Below, piece by piece: positions 37,243 to 47,696 of a DNA stretch of 64,000 nucleotides. Origin of the DNA: Phyllobacterium sp. OV277 (GTDB lineage: Bacteria > Pseudomonadota > Alphaproteobacteria > Rhizobiales > Rhizobiaceae); assembly GCF_900104355.1 (NCBI RefSeq), contig NZ_FNIY01000013.1:23618-87617 (forward strand). Reading direction: 5' to 3'. The notes under the pieces were generated by a model. The model was given only the letters and a program-made list of their open reading frames with translations, was not told the DNA's origin and did no database searches. The position numbers were made by a program, and so were the translations under genes. Position 1 is the first letter of the stretch. Each line of letters opens with the position of its first letter.

Positions 37243-39135
37243 ATGCTCGATTCCCTGCGCGACGTGGCCCAGACCTGGGTAGCCAAGGTACTTCTTGGTC
37301 TTCTTGGCATCAGTTTTGTTGGCTGGGGCGTGTCCAATACAATTCTCAGTGCCGTCGGCAATGGTTCAGCCATTAGTGCCGGTAGCTCGAAAGTTTCCCC
37401 GGTCGAGTATCGCCTTGCCTATGATCGTCAGCTCGCATCGCTGCAACAGCGGTTTGGCCAGCGGTTCACCCGTGAACAGGCTGATGCCATTGGTGTGAGC
37501 AATCAGGTGCAGTCGCAACTGGTTGCTGGTGTTGTCCTTGATGAAGAGGCCCGCAAGATGTCGCTGGGTCTTTCCAAAGATCGTCTGGCACAGCTTGCCG
37601 CTGAAGACCCTGCCTTTCAGGGCCCCGACGGTCGTTTCAATCCTGCACAGTTTGATGCCATATTGCGCAATGCCGGCATGACCCCGCAGGGTTATCTCGA
37701 TAGCCGCAGCAAGATTGCGCGCCGCCAGCAGATCGTCGAAGCCGTGGCTGACGGTATTACCGTGCCCGATACGCTGCTCAAGGCCGTTGCGACCTATAAG
37801 GGTGAATCGCGCACCATCGATTATATCTCGATGCCGAAATCATTCATCACCGACATTCCCGCGCCAAGCGATGCGGATCTGAAGACCTATTTCGATGCAA
37901 ACAAGGAAGCTTACGGTGCTCCGCAGTACCGCAAGATCACCTATGTAAAGCTTGAACCAAAGGATATTGCTGACGAGGCGTCGGTTTCGCCTGAGGAAAT
38001 CAAGGCTGAATACGACAAGAACATCGCCCGCTATACCTCGCCGGAAACCCGCACCATCGAGCAACTGACCTTTGCCAATGCCGAAGCGGCCAAGGCAGCG
38101 CATGACCGGCTTGCCGCCGGAACATCGTTCGAGGACGAGGTAAAAGCTGAAGGCAAGACCATGAACGATGTGGGCCTTGGCACCTTCCAGCGTAACGCCC
38201 TGCCCGACCAGACCATTGCTGATCCAATCTTCAAAATGCAGGCTGGCAATGTCAGCGATGTGATTACCGGTGCTTTTGGCCCGGTCATTGTTCGCGTAAC
38301 CGCTGCGACACCCGAAGTGGTCAAGCCGCTGGCTGACGTCGAAAAGGACATTCGCGAAACGATTGCCCTGACCCTCGCCGCTACATCGGTCATGTCCGTG
38401 CATGACGCCTATGAAAATGCCCGGGCTGATGGCGCAACCATGGCGGATGCTGCGGCCAAGCAGAATCTGAAAATGGTGACGATTGACGCCATTGATCAGT
38501 CGGGCCGCGGACCGGATGAAAAGGAAATTCCCAATATTCCGTTCGGAGAAAACCTGCTGACCGCCGCTTTCCTTGCCGATCAGGGTTTTGACAATGAACC
38601 GCTCAATGTCGGACCGAACAGTTTCCTTTGGTATGACGTTGCAGGTATTACGCCAGCGCGGGATCGCACACTTGAGGAAGTGAAGGCGCGTGTGACGGAA
38701 AACTGGCGCACTGCCGAGCTTGAAAAGCGTCTGAACGAAAAAGCCGAGGAAGTGCGCAAGCGCGTTGCTGCGGGTACCTCGCTTGACGATATCGCTGCCG
38801 AACTCAAGTTCACCAAGGAAACCAAGCGTGGCATTACGCGCCAGTCCAAGGATACGGATCTGGGTGAAGGCGGCGTTGCCTCGGTGTTTGATGGCGCGGA
38901 TGGTCTGGTAGGTGTAACCGAATCTGCGGCGGATCAGTCGAAGCTGATCTTCAAGGTTACGGAATCAATTGAACCGATGAATGTCGGTGCGGATTCACTG
39001 AGTAAAGCCGAGAAAGATTCGTTCACCTCGCGGCTCTCCGATGATCTGCTCGACCAGTTGGTCATGCAGTTGCAGACTGTCTACCCTGTGTCCATCAACA
39101 AGACTGTTATTGATCAGGCGCTCGCCCGCCAATGA
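37243..39135 (+). CDS. ppiD: Periplasmic peptidyl-prolyl isomerase/chaperone PpiD
   Basis: A 630-residue SurA/PpiD-type chaperone. One membrane anchor lies at the N-terminus (VAKVLLGLLGISFVGWGVS), followed by a SurA_N helical domain (about 35-190), a parvulin PPIase domain (about 240-360), and a C-terminal helical region. It helps fold proteins leaving the Sec channel. It heads a tight operon with trpD (18-base gap), trpC, moaC and moeA, an arrangement conserved in this order. The ATG at 37243 gives the expected short cytosolic tail before the anchor. Confidence 0.93.
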   Translation: MLDSLRDVAQTWVAKVLLGLLGISFVGWGVSNTILSAVGNGSAISAGSSKVSPVEYRLAYDRQLASLQQRFGQRFTREQADAIGVSNQVQSQLVAGVVLDEEARKMSLGLSKDRLAQLAAEDPAFQGPDGRFNPAQFDAILRNAGMTPQGYLDSRSKIARRQQIVEAVADGITVPDTLLKAVATYKGESRTIDYISMPKSFITDIPAPSDADLKTYFDANKEAYGAPQYRKITYVKLEPKDIADEASVSPEEIKAEYDKNIARYTSPETRTIEQLTFANAEAAKAAHDRLAAGTSFEDEVKAEGKTMNDVGLGTFQRNALPDQTIADPIFKMQAGNVSDVITGAFGPVIVRVTAATPEVVKPLADVEKDIRETIALTLAATSVMSVHDAYENARADGATMADAAAKQNLKMVTIDAIDQSGRGPDEKEIPNIPFGENLLTAAFLADQGFDNEPLNVGPNSFLWYDVAGITPARDRTLEEVKARVTENWRTAELEKRLNEKAEEVRKRVAAGTSLDDIAAELKFTKETKRGITRQSKDTDLGEGGVASVFDGADGLVGVTESAADQSKLIFKVTESIEPMNVGADSLSKAEKDSFTSRLSDDLLDQLVMQLQTVYPVSINKTVIDQALARQ

Positions 39136-39153
39136 TTGCTGTGAGATCGAGAA

Positions 39154-40173
39154 ATGGCTGAACTGAAACGTTTCATCGGTATTGCGGCGGCGGGAAAGGT
39201 TCTTTCCCGCGAGGAGGCTGTCGAGGCTTTCGATATCATGATGTCCGGACAGGCCACCCCTGCACAGATCGGCGCCCTGTTGATGGCCCTGCGGGTGCGC
39301 GGTGAACAGGTTGACGAGATTGCAGGCGCCGTCTCCGCCATGCGCTCGAAAATGCTCACCGTAAAGGCGGTGCCCGGCGCTATCGATATTGTCGGTACGG
39401 GTGGCGACCAGTCCGGCTCCTATAATGTTTCAACCTGCGCCGCCTTTGTGGCTGCCGGTGCCGGTGTGCCGGTTGCCAAGCACGGCAATCGGGCGCTGTC
39501 ATCACGCTCCGGTGCGGCTGACACGTTGGCTGCGCTTGGGATTAATATCGAAATCGGTCCGGATCTGATCTCCACCTGCATCAAGGAAGCGGGTATTGGC
39601 TTCATGTTTGCACCTTCGCACCACCCGGCGATGAAGCATGTGGGCCCTGCCCGCGTTGAGCTTGGAACCCGCACGATTTTCAATCTGCTCGGCCCCTTGA
39701 CCAATCCTGCCGGTGTTACGCGCCAGTTGGTTGGTGTTTATGCGCCCGAATGGGTAGAGCCCATCGCGCAGGTGCTGAAGAATCTCGGTTCTGAATCCGT
39801 GTGGGTTGTGCATGGTGATGGTCTTGATGAAATCACTACCGCAGGTGTGACCAAGGTTGCGGCGCTTGAAAACGGTGTTATCCGCACATTTGAGATTGAA
39901 CCGGAGACCTTTGGATTGCGCCGAGTTGATCCACAGGATCTCAAAGGTGGAACTGCTGACGAAAACGCGGTTTCGCTGCTTTCCGTTCTTGATGGTGCGC
40001 ATGGCGCCTATCGCGATATCACCCTGTTCAATGCCGGTGCCGGACTGGTTATTGCGGGTGCCGCAGAAGATCTGAAAACCGGTATCAGCATGGCTGCCCA
40101 TTCAATCGACAGCGGTGCAGCGCGAAATGTGCTAAAGAAGCTGGTCCACGTATCCAACAGCGAGGCAGTCTGA
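39154..40173 (+). CDS. trpD: Anthranilate phosphoribosyltransferase
   Basis: A 339-residue enzyme of tryptophan synthesis that joins anthranilate and PRPP. It shows the PRPP-binding [30 protein letters not shown] and [11 protein letters not shown]. No glutamine amidotransferase domain is fused, so trpG or a fused trpE(G) must lie elsewhere. The trpC start follows its stop by 2 bases. Confidence 0.97.
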   Translation: MAELKRFIGIAAAGKVLSREEAVEAFDIMMSGQATPAQIGALLMALRVRGEQVDEIAGAVSAMRSKMLTVKAVPGAIDIVGTGGDQSGSYNVSTCAAFVAAGAGVPVAKHGNRALSSRSGAADTLAALGINIEIGPDLISTCIKEAGIGFMFAPSHHPAMKHVGPARVELGTRTIFNLLGPLTNPAGVTRQLVGVYAPEWVEPIAQVLKNLGSESVWVVHGDGLDEITTAGVTKVAALENGVIRTFEIEPETFGLRRVDPQDLKGGTADENAVSLLSVLDGAHGAYRDITLFNAGAGLVIAGAAEDLKTGISMAAHSIDSGAARNVLKKLVHVSNSEAV

Positions 40174-40175
40174 TC

Positions 40176-40994
40176 ATGGTCGATATTCTTCGCAAGATCG
40201 AAGCTTACAAGCGCGAGGAAATTGCCGCCGCCAAGGCGCAGTTCACCGTCGATGAGCTGAAGGCGCGGATCAAGGATCAGGAAGCGCCACGCGGTTTTCA
40301 CAAGGCCCTGCTGGCAAAGCGTGCGGCCAATGAGTTCGGTCTGATTGCTGAAATCAAGAAGGCCAGTCCTTCCAAAGGCTTGATTCGTCCGGATTTCAAT
40401 CCACCTGCATTGGCAAAAGCCTATGAAGAAGGTGGTGCCGCCTGTCTTTCCGTGCTCACCGACGCGCCTTCGTTTCAGGGGGCACCGGAGTTTTTGACCA
40501 ATGCCCGTGCGGCGGTAAGTTTGCCTGCGCTGCGCAAGGATTTTCTCTTCGACACTTATCAGGTGTTTGAAGCCCGCAGTTGGGGTGCCGACTGTATCCT
40601 GATCATCATGGCCAGTGTCGATGATGCATTGGCAAAAGCTCTGGAAGAGACCGCCTTTTCATTGGATATGGATGTGCTCGTTGAGGTACATGATGAAGCC
40701 GAGATGGAACGGGCGCTTAAGCTCACCTCGACGCTTCTTGGAATCAACAATCGCGATCTGCGCACGTTCAATGTTGATCTTGCCGTATCGGAACGGCTTG
40801 CCAAAATGGTGCCCGCCGACAAGCTGCTCGTCAGCGAAAGCGGTGTGTTCACCCATGCGGACTGCCAGCGTCTGGCGAAATCCGATATCGGCACCTTCCT
40901 GGTGGGTGAAAGCCTGATGCGTCAGAGCGATGTGGCCGCTGCAACCCGTGCGCTTCTGCATGGCTCATCGGAACAACAGACAAGCGCCGCATGA
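40176..40994 (+). CDS. trpC: Indole-3-glycerol phosphate synthase
   Basis: A 272-residue single-domain TIM barrel closing the indole ring. The catalytic and substrate-binding residues lie in [50 protein letters not shown] and [13 protein letters not shown]. TrpF is not fused. Its stop overlaps the moaC start by 4 bases. Confidence 0.97.
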   Translation: MVDILRKIEAYKREEIAAAKAQFTVDELKARIKDQEAPRGFHKALLAKRAANEFGLIAEIKKASPSKGLIRPDFNPPALAKAYEEGGAACLSVLTDAPSFQGAPEFLTNARAAVSLPALRKDFLFDTYQVFEARSWGADCILIIMASVDDALAKALEETAFSLDMDVLVEVHDEAEMERALKLTSTLLGINNRDLRTFNVDLAVSERLAKMVPADKLLVSESGVFTHADCQRLAKSDIGTFLVGESLMRQSDVAAATRALLHGSSEQQTSAA

Positions 40995-41479
40995 ACACGA
41001 CAAGGCTGACCCATCTCGACAGTTCTGGTGCCGCCCATATGGTCGATGTCGGTGACAAGGCCGAGACCGAGCGGGTTGCTGTCGCCGAAGGTTATGTGCG
41101 GATGCGGCGCGAAACGCTTGATCTCATCCTTTCCGGCAATGCCAAAAAAGGCGATGTGGTCGGCACGGCCCGTATTGCCGGGATCATGGCCGCCAAAAAG
41201 ACCCATGACCTCATACCGCTCTGCCATCCGCTGCTGTTGAGCAAGATCACTGTTGATATCGACGCGGATAGTTCCTTGCCGGGCCTGCATGTGCGCGCGA
41301 CGGTCAAACTATCAGGGAAAACCGGCGTTGAAATGGAAGCACTGACAGCTGTTTCCATTGCCTGTCTGACAATCTATGACATGGCAAAGGCTGCCGATAA
41401 GGGCATGATAATCCAAAGTATTCGCCTTTTGGAAAAATCCGGTGGCAAATCCGGCGACTGGTCAGCGGACGGGAATTGA
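40991..41479 (+). CDS. moaC: Cyclic pyranopterin monophosphate synthase MoaC
   Basis: A 162-residue enzyme for the first stage of molybdenum cofactor synthesis, together with MoaA. The conserved [25 protein letters not shown] and [19 protein letters not shown] with DMAKAADKG are intact. Four-base overlaps with both neighbours (ATGA) tie it to trpC and moeA in one transcript. Confidence 0.97.
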   Translation: MNTTRLTHLDSSGAAHMVDVGDKAETERVAVAEGYVRMRRETLDLILSGNAKKGDVVGTARIAGIMAAKKTHDLIPLCHPLLLSKITVDIDADSSLPGLHVRATVKLSGKTGVEMEALTAVSIACLTIYDMAKAADKGMIIQSIRLLEKSGGKSGDWSADGN

Positions 41480-42690
41480 ACATGGCAGGCCTTCTTCCCG
41501 TTGACGAAGCGCTGCGGCGCATCCTTGCCAATGTCGATCTGCTGGACTCCGAGACTGTCGCGCTTGGTGAAGCGGGCGGCCGCGTTCTCGCTGCTGATCT
41601 GCATGCCAAACGCCAGCAACCACCTTTTGCCGCTTCGGCTATGGATGGTTATGCCGTGCGTGCTGATGATGTGGCCAACGTGCCCGTCAGATTGAAACTT
41701 GTTGGCCAGTCCGCCGCCGGACACGCGTTTCAGGGCTCGCTGAATACTGGCGAAGCGGTGCGCATCTTTACCGGCGCGCCAGTACCTGATGGTGCTGACA
41801 GCGTGGTCATTCAGGAAAACACCATTGCTCATGGCGATGAAGTCGAAATTTCCGAGACGATCGCCTTTGGCCGCAACATCCGCAAGGCGGGTCTCGATTT
41901 TAACAGTGGCGACGTGCTGCTCGACGCTGGCCGCCAGCTTGACTCGTCCGCGCTTGCCCTCGCCGCATCGGCGGATCATCCGCAATTGTCCGTTATCAGG
42001 CGTCCGCGTGTGGCGATATTGGCGACGGGTGACGAACTCGTCAGCCCTGGTGAACCCTATCGCCCTGACCAGATCATCGCATCCAACAGTTTTGGTCTGG
42101 CTGAAATCGTGCGCAATGCGGGCGGCATCGCCATTGATCTTGGCATTGCCGAGGATCGTCTGGAAGCGTTGAGCGATGCGCTTGATCGTGCCATTGCCGC
42201 CAAGGCCGATATTCTGGTGACACTGGGCGGCGCTTCCGTCGGTGATCATGATCTGGTGCAGCCAGCATTGGCGGCGCGCGGCATGGAACTGGATTTCTGG
42301 AAGATTGCCCTGCGACCCGGCAAGCCGCTGATGTTCGGCCATCTGCAGGGCATGCGCATTCTCGGGCTTCCCGGCAATCCGGTTTCGAGCCTGATCTGCG
42401 CGCATATTTTTCTGACGCCGCTTATCCGCGCGTTCATGGGATTGCCACATGCGCCTGATCTTCGCGCTGCAATTCTGGGCATCGACATGCCTGTTAATGA
42501 CCAGAGACAGGATTATATCCGCGCCCGCATCGTCACCGGCGCTGATGGCACACTGACCGCGACACCGTTTCCGCTGCAGGATTCGTCCATGCTGAAATTT
42601 CTCGCCGACGCCAATGGCCTGATCATTCGCGAACCGCATGCAACTGCCTTAGCGGCGGGTTCGCCCTGCACCATCCTGATGCTGCGATAG
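41476..42690 (+). CDS. moeA: Molybdopterin molybdenumtransferase MoeA
   Basis: A 404-residue enzyme that inserts molybdate into adenylated molybdopterin. Visible parts are the N-terminal [15 protein letters not shown], the MPT-binding [12 protein letters not shown] and [14 protein letters not shown], and the loop [12 protein letters not shown]. Domain IV closes the protein. It is last in the ppiD-trp-moa operon; a terminator-like hairpin follows. In related genomes lexA comes next; here the thu locus intervenes. Confidence 0.96.
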   Translation: MNMAGLLPVDEALRRILANVDLLDSETVALGEAGGRVLAADLHAKRQQPPFAASAMDGYAVRADDVANVPVRLKLVGQSAAGHAFQGSLNTGEAVRIFTGAPVPDGADSVVIQENTIAHGDEVEISETIAFGRNIRKAGLDFNSGDVLLDAGRQLDSSALALAASADHPQLSVIRRPRVAILATGDELVSPGEPYRPDQIIASNSFGLAEIVRNAGGIAIDLGIAEDRLEALSDALDRAIAAKADILVTLGGASVGDHDLVQPALAARGMELDFWKIALRPGKPLMFGHLQGMRILGLPGNPVSSLICAHIFLTPLIRAFMGLPHAPDLRAAILGIDMPVNDQRQDYIRARIVTGADGTLTATPFPLQDSSMLKFLADANGLIIREPHATALAAGSPCTILMLR

Positions 42691-42697
42691 ACCAGAC

Positions 42698-42764
42698 CTC
42701 TGGAGTCATGGGTCAGTCCACAACTCCAGAGCGGCATTGCCTGAGAGCAACCCAAGGCAATTTT
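42698..42764 (+). terminator. Tandem hairpins behind moeA
   Basis: Two inverted repeats follow the moeA stop: CTCTGGAGT/ACTCCAGAG (42698-42706 and 42723-42731), then ATTGCCT/AGGCAAT (42736-42742 and 42755-42761) followed by TTT. The second fits a weak Rho-independent terminator on the plus strand; together they separate the operon from the convergent thuB. Confidence 0.6.
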
Positions 42765-42774
42765 GGTACGAGAA

Positions 42775-43824
42775 TCAGGCGGTTATCCGGTGCTCTTTCC
42801 GGTCGCTTTCCGTTACATTGGCAAGATCGATCGCCTTTTGCAACTTAGCCGCATGTCTAAATGATGGCTCAAGGGTTTTGCCCTGTTTGACCGCCTCAAC
42901 AAACCGCTGATAGTTCGTCGCAACCGGCTCAACCTCGACCTCTTTCCACGTTGCCGTTTCGATGTCCTCGCCAAGGCAGACAAGCAGTTTCGAACCGTCA
43001 TGACGATGCACTACCTCGAACGCACCCTTGTCGCCATAGACGCGCAGACGCAGTTCGTTGACATGCCCCGTGGCCCAGCGGCTTGAATGCACCACGCCAA
43101 GTGCGCCATTGGTGAAGCTCACCGTCATGGTAAAGCTGTCATTGGCATCGAGTTCATATTCGCCAATGCGGTTGTTGGGCGCCTTGTCGAAGGCTTTGAG
43201 ACGGCAAAAGACCTCGTCGATTTCCGTATCGGTGCCATAGACAACGAAATCGAGAATGTGAACACCAACATCGCCGAGCGTGCCATTGGAGCCGTGCTTT
43301 TTCGACAGACGCCAGAGCCAGCGGCTTTCCGTCTGCCAGTCGCCCCACATTTTGGCGACAAGCCAGCTTTGCAGATAAGACGCTTCGACATGCTTGACCT
43401 TGCCGATCTGGCCGCTTGTCACCAACTCGCGGGCGGCCTGCAACTGGGCGACATTGCGATAGGTCAGGTTGACCATGCCGACGAGGTTGGCCGCCTCGAT
43501 CTTGTCGGCCATTTCCTTGGCATCTTCGTAATTGGCTGCAAGCGGTTTTTCGCAAAACACATGCTTTCCTGCCGCGATGCACTGCAAGGTTGTGGCGTGA
43601 TGGATACTGTCGGGCGTCACATTGGCGACCGCATCAAACTCGCCCCATGCAAGTGCTTCTTCGAGCGAGGTGAAAGCCCGTTCGATATTGTATTCGGCGC
43701 GGAATGCTTCGGCACGGCCGGGATCGACGTCAACCGCGCCAGCCAGTGTTACCCCTTCGATAGCAGCGAAAGCCTTCGCGTGGGAATTGGCCATACTGCC
43801 GGTACCCAAGATCAAAAGACGCAT
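42775..43824 (-). CDS. thuB: ThuB-like Gfo/Idh/MocA dehydrogenase
   Basis: A 349-residue NAD(P)-dependent sugar dehydrogenase. The Rossmann motif is at the N-terminus (LLILGTGSMANSHAKAFAAI), the conserved EKPLA is in VFCEKPLAANYEDA, and the C-terminal domain has WRLSKKHGSNGTLGDVGVH. It ends the operon thuE-F-G-K-A-B, the order described for Sinorhizobium meliloti, in which ThuA and ThuB are needed to oxidise trehalose-like disaccharides to their 3-keto forms. The name rests on order and family; the substrate here is inferred. Confidence 0.85.
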   Translation of the reverse strand: MRLLILGTGSMANSHAKAFAAIEGVTLAGAVDVDPGRAEAFRAEYNIERAFTSLEEALAWGEFDAVANVTPDSIHHATTLQCIAAGKHVFCEKPLAANYEDAKEMADKIEAANLVGMVNLTYRNVAQLQAARELVTSGQIGKVKHVEASYLQSWLVAKMWGDWQTESRWLWRLSKKHGSNGTLGDVGVHILDFVVYGTDTEIDEVFCRLKAFDKAPNNRIGEYELDANDSFTMTVSFTNGALGVVHSSRWATGHVNELRLRVYGDKGAFEVVHRHDGSKLLVCLGEDIETATWKEVEVEPVATNYQRFVEAVKQGKTLEPSFRHAAKLQKAIDLANVTESDRKEHRITA

Positions 43825-43934
43825 TGGTCCAGTCCTTCAAATGAATGTGCCGCGCACTGAAGACAGGCGCAGGCATTGATATGACAGCTGTTTGAGGTGG
43901 CCGCGCAAACGGCCACCACGATCGGATCAAAATC

Positions 43935-44717
43935 CTAGCGGAAACCTTCCTCACCCGCTTCATGCAGGCTGCCGCCGCGTGCGGTGATCGGCTCGATAGC
44001 CTGTTCAACCGGCACATTGGGCGCGGTGTTGAGCAGCGGATAGCGATTGGTGTTGTATGCCCAGTTCACCGCATTGCGCAGCACCAGCCCGACATTCGCA
44101 TCGTGATAGGTTGGATAGGTTTCATGGCCGGGGCGGAAGTAAAATACATTGCCCGCACCCTTGCGATAGGTAAGGCCGGAACGGAACACTTCGCCGCCCT
44201 GGAACCATGACACGAACACCGTTTCAAGCGGTTCCGGCACAGAGAATGGCTCGCCGTACATTTCCTCGTTTTCCAGCTCGAAATAGCGTGGAAGACCCTT
44301 GGCGATAGGATGGCCGGGATTAACCACCCAGAGCCGTTCACGTTCGCCAGCTTCGCGCCAATGCAACGCGCATGGCGAGCCCATCAGGCGTTTGAAAATC
44401 TTGGAGAAATGGCCGGAGTGCAGGACGATGATGCCCATGCCTTCCCAAACGCGCTTGGCAACGCGTTCAACGATCTCATCGGCAACATCGCCGTGAGCGC
44501 GATGACCCCACCAGATCAGGACGTCGGTTTCATCCAGTGCCTTCTCGGTCAAGCCGTGTTCCGGTTCCTGCAAAGTGGTTGTCTTGACAGAGATATTGCC
44601 ATCGGACTTCAGCAGCTTGGCAATCTGGTTGTGCATGCCTTCAGGATAGATTTCGGCGACGGTCTTGTTCATCTTCTCATGAACATTTTCGCCCCAAACG
44701 AGCGTGCGGATAGTCAT
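43935..44717 (-). CDS. thuA: ThuA, trehalose utilisation protein
   Basis: A 260-residue ThuA-domain protein with a class I glutamine-amidotransferase-like fold but without its catalytic Cys. Family landmarks are [41 protein letters not shown] and [16 protein letters not shown]. ThuA acts with ThuB in the oxidation of imported disaccharides. It lies between the transporter ATPase (54-base gap) and thuB (110-base gap). Confidence 0.92.
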   Translation of the reverse strand: MTIRTLVWGENVHEKMNKTVAEIYPEGMHNQIAKLLKSDGNISVKTTTLQEPEHGLTEKALDETDVLIWWGHRAHGDVADEIVERVAKRVWEGMGIIVLHSGHFSKIFKRLMGSPCALHWREAGERERLWVVNPGHPIAKGLPRYFELENEEMYGEPFSVPEPLETVFVSWFQGGEVFRSGLTYRKGAGNVFYFRPGHETYPTYHDANVGLVLRNAVNWAYNTNRYPLLNTAPNVPVEQAIEPITARGGSLHEAGEEGFR

Positions 44718-44771
44718 TTTGTCTTCCTATTCATTGCGTATGCGTGGTTGGGAGGATGCTTTGGTTCAGTC

Positions 44772-45782
44772 TTAGTTTGACGCCGCCGGCCTGCCCGATT
44801 GATCGAAGCGGTGGACATTGTCGTTGATCGGCGAAATATGGAGCAGTTCGCCGGGCTGCTGGCTTGCAGTCCCGTCTTGCCTGACGACAAGCGGGTCCTT
44901 CGCGCCAATATCGATGTAGAGATAGGTTTCGGAGCCGAGATTCTCGGAAAGGATCAGCTTGCCGTTCCAGGCGCCATCCTTCGGCTTGATTTCAAGATGC
45001 TCAGGCCGCACGCCGAGCGTATGGGCACGATAAGTATCCGCGTGCTTTTCCGTCAGGAAGTTCATTTTCGGCGATCCGATGAAACCGGCAACGAAGATCG
45101 ATTGCGGCTTTTCATAAAGCTCAAGCGGTGTACCGACCTGCTCTACGATACCGTCACGCAGCACGCAGATGCGGTCGGCAAGCGTCATTGCCTCCACCTG
45201 ATCGTGGGTAACGTAGATCATTGTGGTTTCGTGCATCTTTGCATGGAGTTTGGCGATCTCAAGCCTTGTCTGCACGCGCAGTGCCGCGTCAAGGTTGGAG
45301 AGCGGTTCGTCGAACAGGAAGACTTTCGGATCGCGCACGATGGCCCGGCCAATGGCCACACGCTGACGCTGACCGCCGGAAAGCTGCTTTGGCAGGCGGT
45401 CGAGATAGGGGGTGATCTGCAGCATTTCTGCCGCTTCGTTCACCCGCCGCTTGATCTCGTCGGCACCGCCTTTGGCGAGCTTCAAACCGAAAGCCATGTT
45501 GTCGAACACGGTCATATGCGGATAAAGCGCATAGGACTGGAACACCATGGCAATCCCGCGCTGGGACGGGGTCAGGCTGTTGACCACCTTGTCATCAAAG
45601 GCGAGCGTTCCGGCGGTGATATCCTCAAGCCCTGCAATCAGGCGCAGCAGAGTTGACTTTCCGCAGCCTGATGGGCCGACGAACACCATGAATTCGCTTG
45701 GGCTGATTTCGAGATCAACGCCCTTGATGACATCGAATGTACCGAAGGACTTGCGAACATTATTGAGATGAATAGCTGTCAT
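44772..45782 (-). CDS. thuK: ThuK-like sugar ABC transporter ATPase
   Basis: A 336-residue ATPase of the MalK/UgpC type: Walker [10 protein letters not shown], signature [14 protein letters not shown], Walker [14 protein letters not shown]-loop VTHDQVEAM, then a TOBE-type regulatory barrel (from about 235, [10 protein letters not shown]). It drives import through ThuF and ThuG. The ATG at 45782, 5 bases after the thuG stop, starts the ATPase domain exactly; the open frame continues upstream only as overlap with thuG. Confidence 0.94.
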   Translation of the reverse strand: MTAIHLNNVRKSFGTFDVIKGVDLEISPSEFMVFVGPSGCGKSTLLRLIAGLEDITAGTLAFDDKVVNSLTPSQRGIAMVFQSYALYPHMTVFDNMAFGLKLAKGGADEIKRRVNEAAEMLQITPYLDRLPKQLSGGQRQRVAIGRAIVRDPKVFLFDEPLSNLDAALRVQTRLEIAKLHAKMHETTMIYVTHDQVEAMTLADRICVLRDGIVEQVGTPLELYEKPQSIFVAGFIGSPKMNFLTEKHADTYRAHTLGVRPEHLEIKPKDGAWNGKLILSENLGSETYLYIDIGAKDPLVVRQDGTASQQPGELLHISPINDNVHRFDQSGRPAASN

Positions 45783-45787
45783 TTGAA

Positions 45788-46618
45788 TTACCCCTTCACG
45801 CCACCGGCGGTGAGACCGGAAATAATCTTGCGTTGGAAAATCAGGACGAGAACAACAAGCGGCACCGTCACAATGACGGAGGCGGCCATGATCGTGCCCC
45901 ACGGGATTTCGTGTGAACTGGCTCCGGAGAGAAGCGCGATGGTGACAGGCACCGTGCGCACCTCTGTCGAGGAGGTGAATGTGAGTGCAAACAGGAACTC
46001 GTTCCACGCCGCGATAAAGGCAAGCAAGCCTGTCGTCACCATGGCGGGCCACATCAGCGGCAGAAAGACCTTGGTGATGATGACCCATGGCGTTGCCCCA
46101 TCGACAATCGCTGCCTCCTCAATTTCAATTGGCAGGTCCCGCATGAAGGTGGTCAGCACCCAGACGGTGAACGGCAATGTGAAAATCGTATAGGAGAAGA
46201 CGAGGCTCCACAGCGTGTTGTAGAGGCCGAGAAACCGCACCACTTCGAAGAGGCCCGCCAGCACCGCAATCTGCGGAAACATCGATACGGACAGGATTGT
46301 CAGCAGTAGCAGCGAGCGGCCACGAAACCGAACACGCGCCAGTGCAAAAGATGCGGTGACGGCAATCAGCAGGGCAAGCAGCACCACCAGAGTGGCAACG
46401 ATAAGCGAGTTCAGCAGATTGCGGGTAAAGCTACCGGCGTTGATGACCGAAACATAGTTCTCCAGAGAGAACGATGTCGGGAAATACTCGACGGTGAAAA
46501 GCGCACTGCCGGTTTTGAAGCTGGTGATGATTGCGTAATAGAACGGAAAGACCGCCAATACGACAATCAGGGTGACGAGCGCATAAAACGCCGTGTTTTT
46601 GGTGAGATTCCAGATCAT
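45788..46618 (-). CDS. thuG: ThuG-like sugar ABC permease
   Basis: A 276-residue permease of the MalG type with six membrane helices and the ATPase-contact EAA loop ([23 protein letters not shown], in part [12 protein letters not shown]). It pairs with ThuF. The start overlaps the thuF stop by one base, showing coupled translation. Confidence 0.94.
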   Translation of the reverse strand: MIWNLTKNTAFYALVTLIVVLAVFPFYYAIITSFKTGSALFTVEYFPTSFSLENYVSVINAGSFTRNLLNSLIVATLVVLLALLIAVTASFALARVRFRGRSLLLLTILSVSMFPQIAVLAGLFEVVRFLGLYNTLWSLVFSYTIFTLPFTVWVLTTFMRDLPIEIEEAAIVDGATPWVIITKVFLPLMWPAMVTTGLLAFIAAWNEFLFALTFTSSTEVRTVPVTIALLSGASSHEIPWGTIMAASVIVTVPLVVLVLIFQRKIISGLTAGGVKG

Positions 46619-47565
46619 CAGCGGTCTCCTCCATCGAGGCGTACACGGCCAAGCCAGATCGCCAGCACGGTCATCAGGGCAATCGTCAGGAACAACAACG
46701 TCGATTGCGCCGAGCCATAGGCGAATTTGTCAAACTCGATCAGATTTTCACGCGCCAGCACCGACATGGTTTTTGTCTGTGAACTGTTGGGCGTGAGCAC
46801 ATAGATCAGATCGAAAATGCGCATGGCATCGAGCAGGCGGAAAATGATGGCGACCATTAGTGCCGGCCTGATCAATGGCAGCGTAATGCGGAAGAACTGG
46901 CGGATCGGATGAACACCATCGATGTGCGCGGCTTCATAAATGTCCTTGGGCACCATTTGCAGGCCCGCTAGAATGAGCAGCGCCATGAATGGTGTGGTTT
47001 TCCAGACATCGACAATCAGCACTGCGGTCATCGCCGTATCGGCGCTTGCTGTCCAGGCAATGGGCTGGCTGATAAAGCCGAGGCGCAGGAACAGATCATT
47101 GAGAATGCCGAACTGGTCGTTGAGCATCCAGCCCCAGAGGCGGGCAGACACAATGGTCGGGATTGCCCATGGGATGAGAATAGCAGCACGGACAATGCCC
47201 CTGCCCTTAAACTCGGCATTCAGCACAAGCGCAACGATCATGCCGAAGAAGGCTTCGAGCGCCACGGAGATGATGCTGAAGCGCACGGTATTCCACACCG
47301 CGTTCCACCATGTTGGATCAACCAGCAGGCCGGAAAAGATCGTGCGACCGCTTTTCAGCTGTATCCATGAGAGATAATTCTTGAACCCAACCCATTTCGC
47401 CGCGCTCATATTGGTGAGCGAAGCGTCGGTGAACGAGAAATAGATCGTCCGAAGCAATGGCCAGCCGGCAACAATGGCAAGCGCAATGATCATCGGGATG
47501 AGAAACAGCTGCGCTGAACGGGCGCGCTGTCGCATAAGTTCTGAACGTGCGGTGGAAGGCGTCAT
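46618..47565 (-). CDS. thuF: ThuF-like sugar ABC permease
   Basis: A 315-residue permease of the MalF type with about six membrane helices and the EAA loop DIYEAAHIDGVHPIRQFFRI. The N-terminal extension (TARSELMRQRARSA) is cytosolic. A 131-base gap to thuE holds a short hairpin (CGAAC/GTTCG, 47637-47649), perhaps lowering permease expression relative to the binding protein, as often seen in such operons. Confidence 0.93.
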   Translation of the reverse strand: MTPSTARSELMRQRARSAQLFLIPMIIALAIVAGWPLLRTIYFSFTDASLTNMSAAKWVGFKNYLSWIQLKSGRTIFSGLLVDPTWWNAVWNTVRFSIISVALEAFFGMIVALVLNAEFKGRGIVRAAILIPWAIPTIVSARLWGWMLNDQFGILNDLFLRLGFISQPIAWTASADTAMTAVLIVDVWKTTPFMALLILAGLQMVPKDIYEAAHIDGVHPIRQFFRITLPLIRPALMVAIIFRLLDAMRIFDLIYVLTPNSSQTKTMSVLARENLIEFDKFAYGSAQSTLLFLTIALMTVLAIWLGRVRLDGGDR

Positions 47566-47696
47566 AATCGTATTCCTACCCGTATGGTTCTGGCCCGTAA
47601 GGTTCTGGTTGAAACGAAAACGTCAGGCAAACGGTGCGAACGGGGTTCGGGAGGTGATGAATACCATCCGCACCGTGCCCTTCTGCCGGCAGATAT

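Noticed and set aside
41374..42639. A 421-codon minus-strand frame opposite moaC/moeA
   Set aside because: It is a shadow of moeA; the plus-strand genes have full family motifs and tight operon spacing.
47579..47608. A 15-base near-duplicate (CCGTATGGTTCTGG/CCGTAAGGTTCTGG) between thuF and thuE
   Set aside because: Only two copies in a short spacer, with no sign of function.
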